A stretch of DNA of 64,000 bases from contig DEFO01000015.1 in NCBI GenBank assembly GCA_002350805.1, positions 43,578-107,577 of the forward strand, written 5' to 3'. This document shows positions 62,434 through 64,000 of the stretch, one piece after another. How positions within the stretch are numbered: the first letter of the stretch is position 1; every line of letters begins with the position of its first letter. Below the pieces are notes generated by a model, which did not search any database, had not been told where the DNA came from, and worked only from the letters and a program-made list of their open reading frames with translations. Made by a program: the position numbers and the translations under genes. Source of the stretch: Prevotella sp. UBA2850 (GTDB taxonomy: Bacteria > Bacteroidota > Bacteroidia > Bacteroidales > Bacteroidaceae).

Positions 62434-63819
62434 TTAAATACCTGTGTAGTTGGCGGGAGTAATACGCATCAGTTCCTCCTTCACGTCATCACTGACGTTA
62501 AGCGTTTGGATAAACGCATGAATCGTTTCCTCTGTCATCTTCTCGTTGGTGCGGGTCAGTGCCTTCAGAGCCTCATAGGGATGTGGATAAGCCTCACGGC
62601 GAAGGATGGTCTGAATGGCCTCGGCCACCACGGCCCAAGTGTTCTCCAAGTCTTCAGCAAGGCGCTCTTCGTTGAGAATCAACTTGCGAAGTCCTTTAAG
62701 CGTGCTCTGTATGGCGATCACACAATGTCCCAATGGAACACCGACGTTGCGCAGCACCGTGCTGTCGGTCAGGTCGCGCTGCAACCTGCTGACGGGCAAT
62801 TTCTGCGCCAGGAACTGCAGGATGGCATTGGCGATGCCCAGATTACCCTCACTATTCTCATAGTCGATGGGGTTGACCTTATGCGGCATGGCACTCGATC
62901 CCACTTCGCCAGCCTTGATTTTCTGCTTAAAATACTCCATGGAGATATACATCCAGAAGTCGCGGTCTAAGTCCAGAATAATCGTGTTGATGCGGCGGAT
63001 ACCATCGAAGATAGCTCCGAGCCAGTCGTAGTTACTGATTTGTGTGGTGTATTGTTCGCGTTTCAATCCTAGTTTCTCACCGACGAAGCGATTACCGAAC
63101 TCCCTCCAGTCGTAATCAGGATAAGCCACATGATGCGCATTGAAATTACCAGTGGCACCACCGAATTTGGCCGTAACAGGAATAACCTTCAGGCCTTCCA
63201 ACTGTTCGGTGAGACGATAGACATATACCATCACCTCTTTGCCCAAACGCGTCGGCGATGCCGGCTGACCGTGGGTCTTTGCCAGCATAGAGACATCCTT
63301 CCAATCATCAGCATACTGGCGCAACTGGCCAATCAGTTCTTCCACCTGGGGATAGAACACATCGGCAAGGGCCTCCTTAATGGAAAGGGGCACGCTGGTA
63401 TTGTTGATATCCTGAGAGGTCAGGCCAAAATGAATAAACTCCTTATAAGGCTCCAAAGAGGCAGAATCATCGCCGTTCTTTGCTGCGACAAGAGAAGCAG
63501 AGATTTTATCAAACTCTTCCTTAATAAAATACTCTACAGCTTTCACATCATGATTGGTCACTTTCTCGATATCCTTCACACGCTGGGCATCGGCCTCGGT
63601 GAAAGCCTCATAAATGGCCCTGAGCCGCGGGAACAAAGAAGCATCGAAAGCAGCCAACTGAGGGAGCGGCAATTCACACAAAGTGATGAAATACTCGATT
63701 TCAACACGCACCCGATAACGGATGAGTGCATACTCTGAGAAGTAAGCTGCCAATGATTCTGTTTTTCCTCTATAACGCCCGTCAATAGGTGAGATAGCTG
63801 TAAGTACGTCCAAATTCAT
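62434..63819 (-). CDS. purB: Adenylosuccinate lyase
   Basis: A 461-residue enzyme of the fumarase/aspartase superfamily, acting twice in purine synthesis (SAICAR to AICAR, adenylosuccinate to AMP). The family signature SSAMPHKVNPIDYENSEGN lies near 290-310, with the mobile catalytic loop Ser. TSQDINNTS near 135 and KTHGQPASPT near 172 are the other conserved segments. Length is normal. It has its own promoter (63843-63875) and is probably first in a unit with the pseudouridine synthase and asnS genes. Confidence 0.96.
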   Translation of the reverse strand: MNLDVLTAISPIDGRYRGKTESLAAYFSEYALIRYRVRVEIEYFITLCELPLPQLAAFDASLFPRLRAIYEAFTEADAQRVKDIEKVTNHDVKAVEYFIKEEFDKISASLVAAKNGDDSASLEPYKEFIHFGLTSQDINNTSVPLSIKEALADVFYPQVEELIGQLRQYADDWKDVSMLAKTHGQPASPTRLGKEVMVYVYRLTEQLEGLKVIPVTAKFGGATGNFNAHHVAYPDYDWREFGNRFVGEKLGLKREQYTTQISNYDWLGAIFDGIRRINTIILDLDRDFWMYISMEYFKQKIKAGEVGSSAMPHKVNPIDYENSEGNLGIANAILQFLAQKLPVSRLQRDLTDSTVLRNVGVPLGHCVIAIQSTLKGLRKLILNEERLAEDLENTWAVVAEAIQTILRREAYPHPYEALKALTRTNEKMTEETIHAFIQTLNVSDDVKEELMRITPANYTGI

Positions 63820-63842
63820 ATCCTTTCAATTTATTGAGGATG

Positions 63843-63875
63843 CAAAGTTACAACTTTTAATTGATAAACGACAAA
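63843..63875 (-). promoter_or_regulatory. Promoter of purB
   Basis: On the minus strand, TTTG (63875 to 63872), a 21-nt spacer and TAACTTTG (63850 to 63843). The leader to the ATG at 63819 would be about 20 nt. Confidence 0.75.
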
Positions 63876-63895
63876 TGAGAATTGATAATTTTTCA

Positions 63896-63931
63896 TAAAA
63901 AAGAAAAGAAACCGCAATTACTCGCAGTTTC
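63896..63931 (-). terminator. Terminator of the partial tRNA-Val transcript
   Basis: On the minus strand, GAAACTGC and GCGGTTTC arms (one G-T pair) are followed by TTTTCTTTTTT. It lies 24 nt past the tRNA end. Confidence 0.8.
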
Positions 63932-63954
63932 CTTTCACAAATGACCATATTAAG

Positions 63955-64000
63955 TGGGCGCTGACGGATTCGAACCGCCGACCCTCTGCTTGTAAGGCAG
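63955..64000 (-). tRNA. tRNA-Val (TAC), 3' part only
   Basis: On the minus strand the visible part has the anticodon loop CTTACAA (anticodon TAC), T-arm GGCGG-TTCGAAT-CCGTC, acceptor strand AGCGCCC and discriminator A. The 5' part lies beyond the window. CCA is not encoded. Confidence 0.85.

Overview
The window looks like a chromosomal segment of a gut- or rumen-type Bacteroidales bacterium, most plausibly Prevotella/Segatella or a close relative. The evidence is two SusC/SusD loci, Bacteroidetes-type -7 boxes (TAnnTTTG, sometimes with a TTG-containing -33 box about 20 nt upstream), lipoproteins with acidic residues after the lipobox cysteine, short C-terminal sorting-like tails, and Bacteroidetes-specific families (FecI/FecR with STN-type SusC, FISUMP repeats, DUF1573, DUF3316, DUF4843). 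This is judged from the sequence alone; the species is not determined.

Positions 1-16.6 kb are a polysaccharide-use region. It holds a 5'-truncated DNRLRE/CBM96-like protein, a GH43 hydrolase overlapping it by ATGA, and a convergent GH28-like protein. Next come a membrane-spanning beta-propeller/AraC regulator and a PUL made of an ECF sigma factor, SusC, SusD, a Big2-domain surface lipoprotein and an alginate-lyase-fold polysaccharide lyase, closed by a strong terminator. Positions 16.8-27.1 kb are a second, separately regulated locus. FecR and an ECF sigma factor face an STN-containing SusC, followed by SusD, DUF4843 lipoprotein, PKD-like lipoprotein and a TlpA-type thioredoxin. It has no CAZyme, so its substrate is open.

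Positions 27.3-44.0 kb are mostly housekeeping and regulatory genes: a SpoIIE phosphatase fused to an anti-sigma-type ATPase, a flotillin, an anaerobic sulfatase-maturating radical SAM enzyme, parC (with a possible sliding-clamp-binding motif at its extreme C-terminus), a DUF3316 protein, an S41 peptidase, an orphan FepC/BtuD-type ATPase, tRNA-Leu and tRNA-Val, asd, a CPA2 antiporter, a LolD-like ATPase and a shortened CvfB-like protein. Positions 44.2-58.9 kb are a minus-strand cell-surface region of visibly lower GC. It has a 1569-residue beta-helix-type secreted protein with a 62-residue partner ORF, a 1.3-kb noncoding region with a 22-bp palindromic repeat array, and a gene chain running from a 1190-residue coiled-coil lipoprotein to an OmpA-family porin. 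Positions 59-64 kb hold the minus-strand genes purB, an RluB-type pseudouridine synthase with an RGG-like N-terminus, and asnS, and then a partial tRNA-Val at the window edge.

Intergenic regions are rich in short tandem and inverted repeats (3.0, 22.0, 27.1, 31.1, 32.5 and 50.0 kb). No phage, IS element, CRISPR array or rRNA was seen. The most unusual items are the 22-bp palindromic array with its duplicated leader elements, the ParC C-terminal QLSLF motif, the kinase-less transmembrane propeller-AraC regulator, and the surface-protein chain with its small partner ORF.
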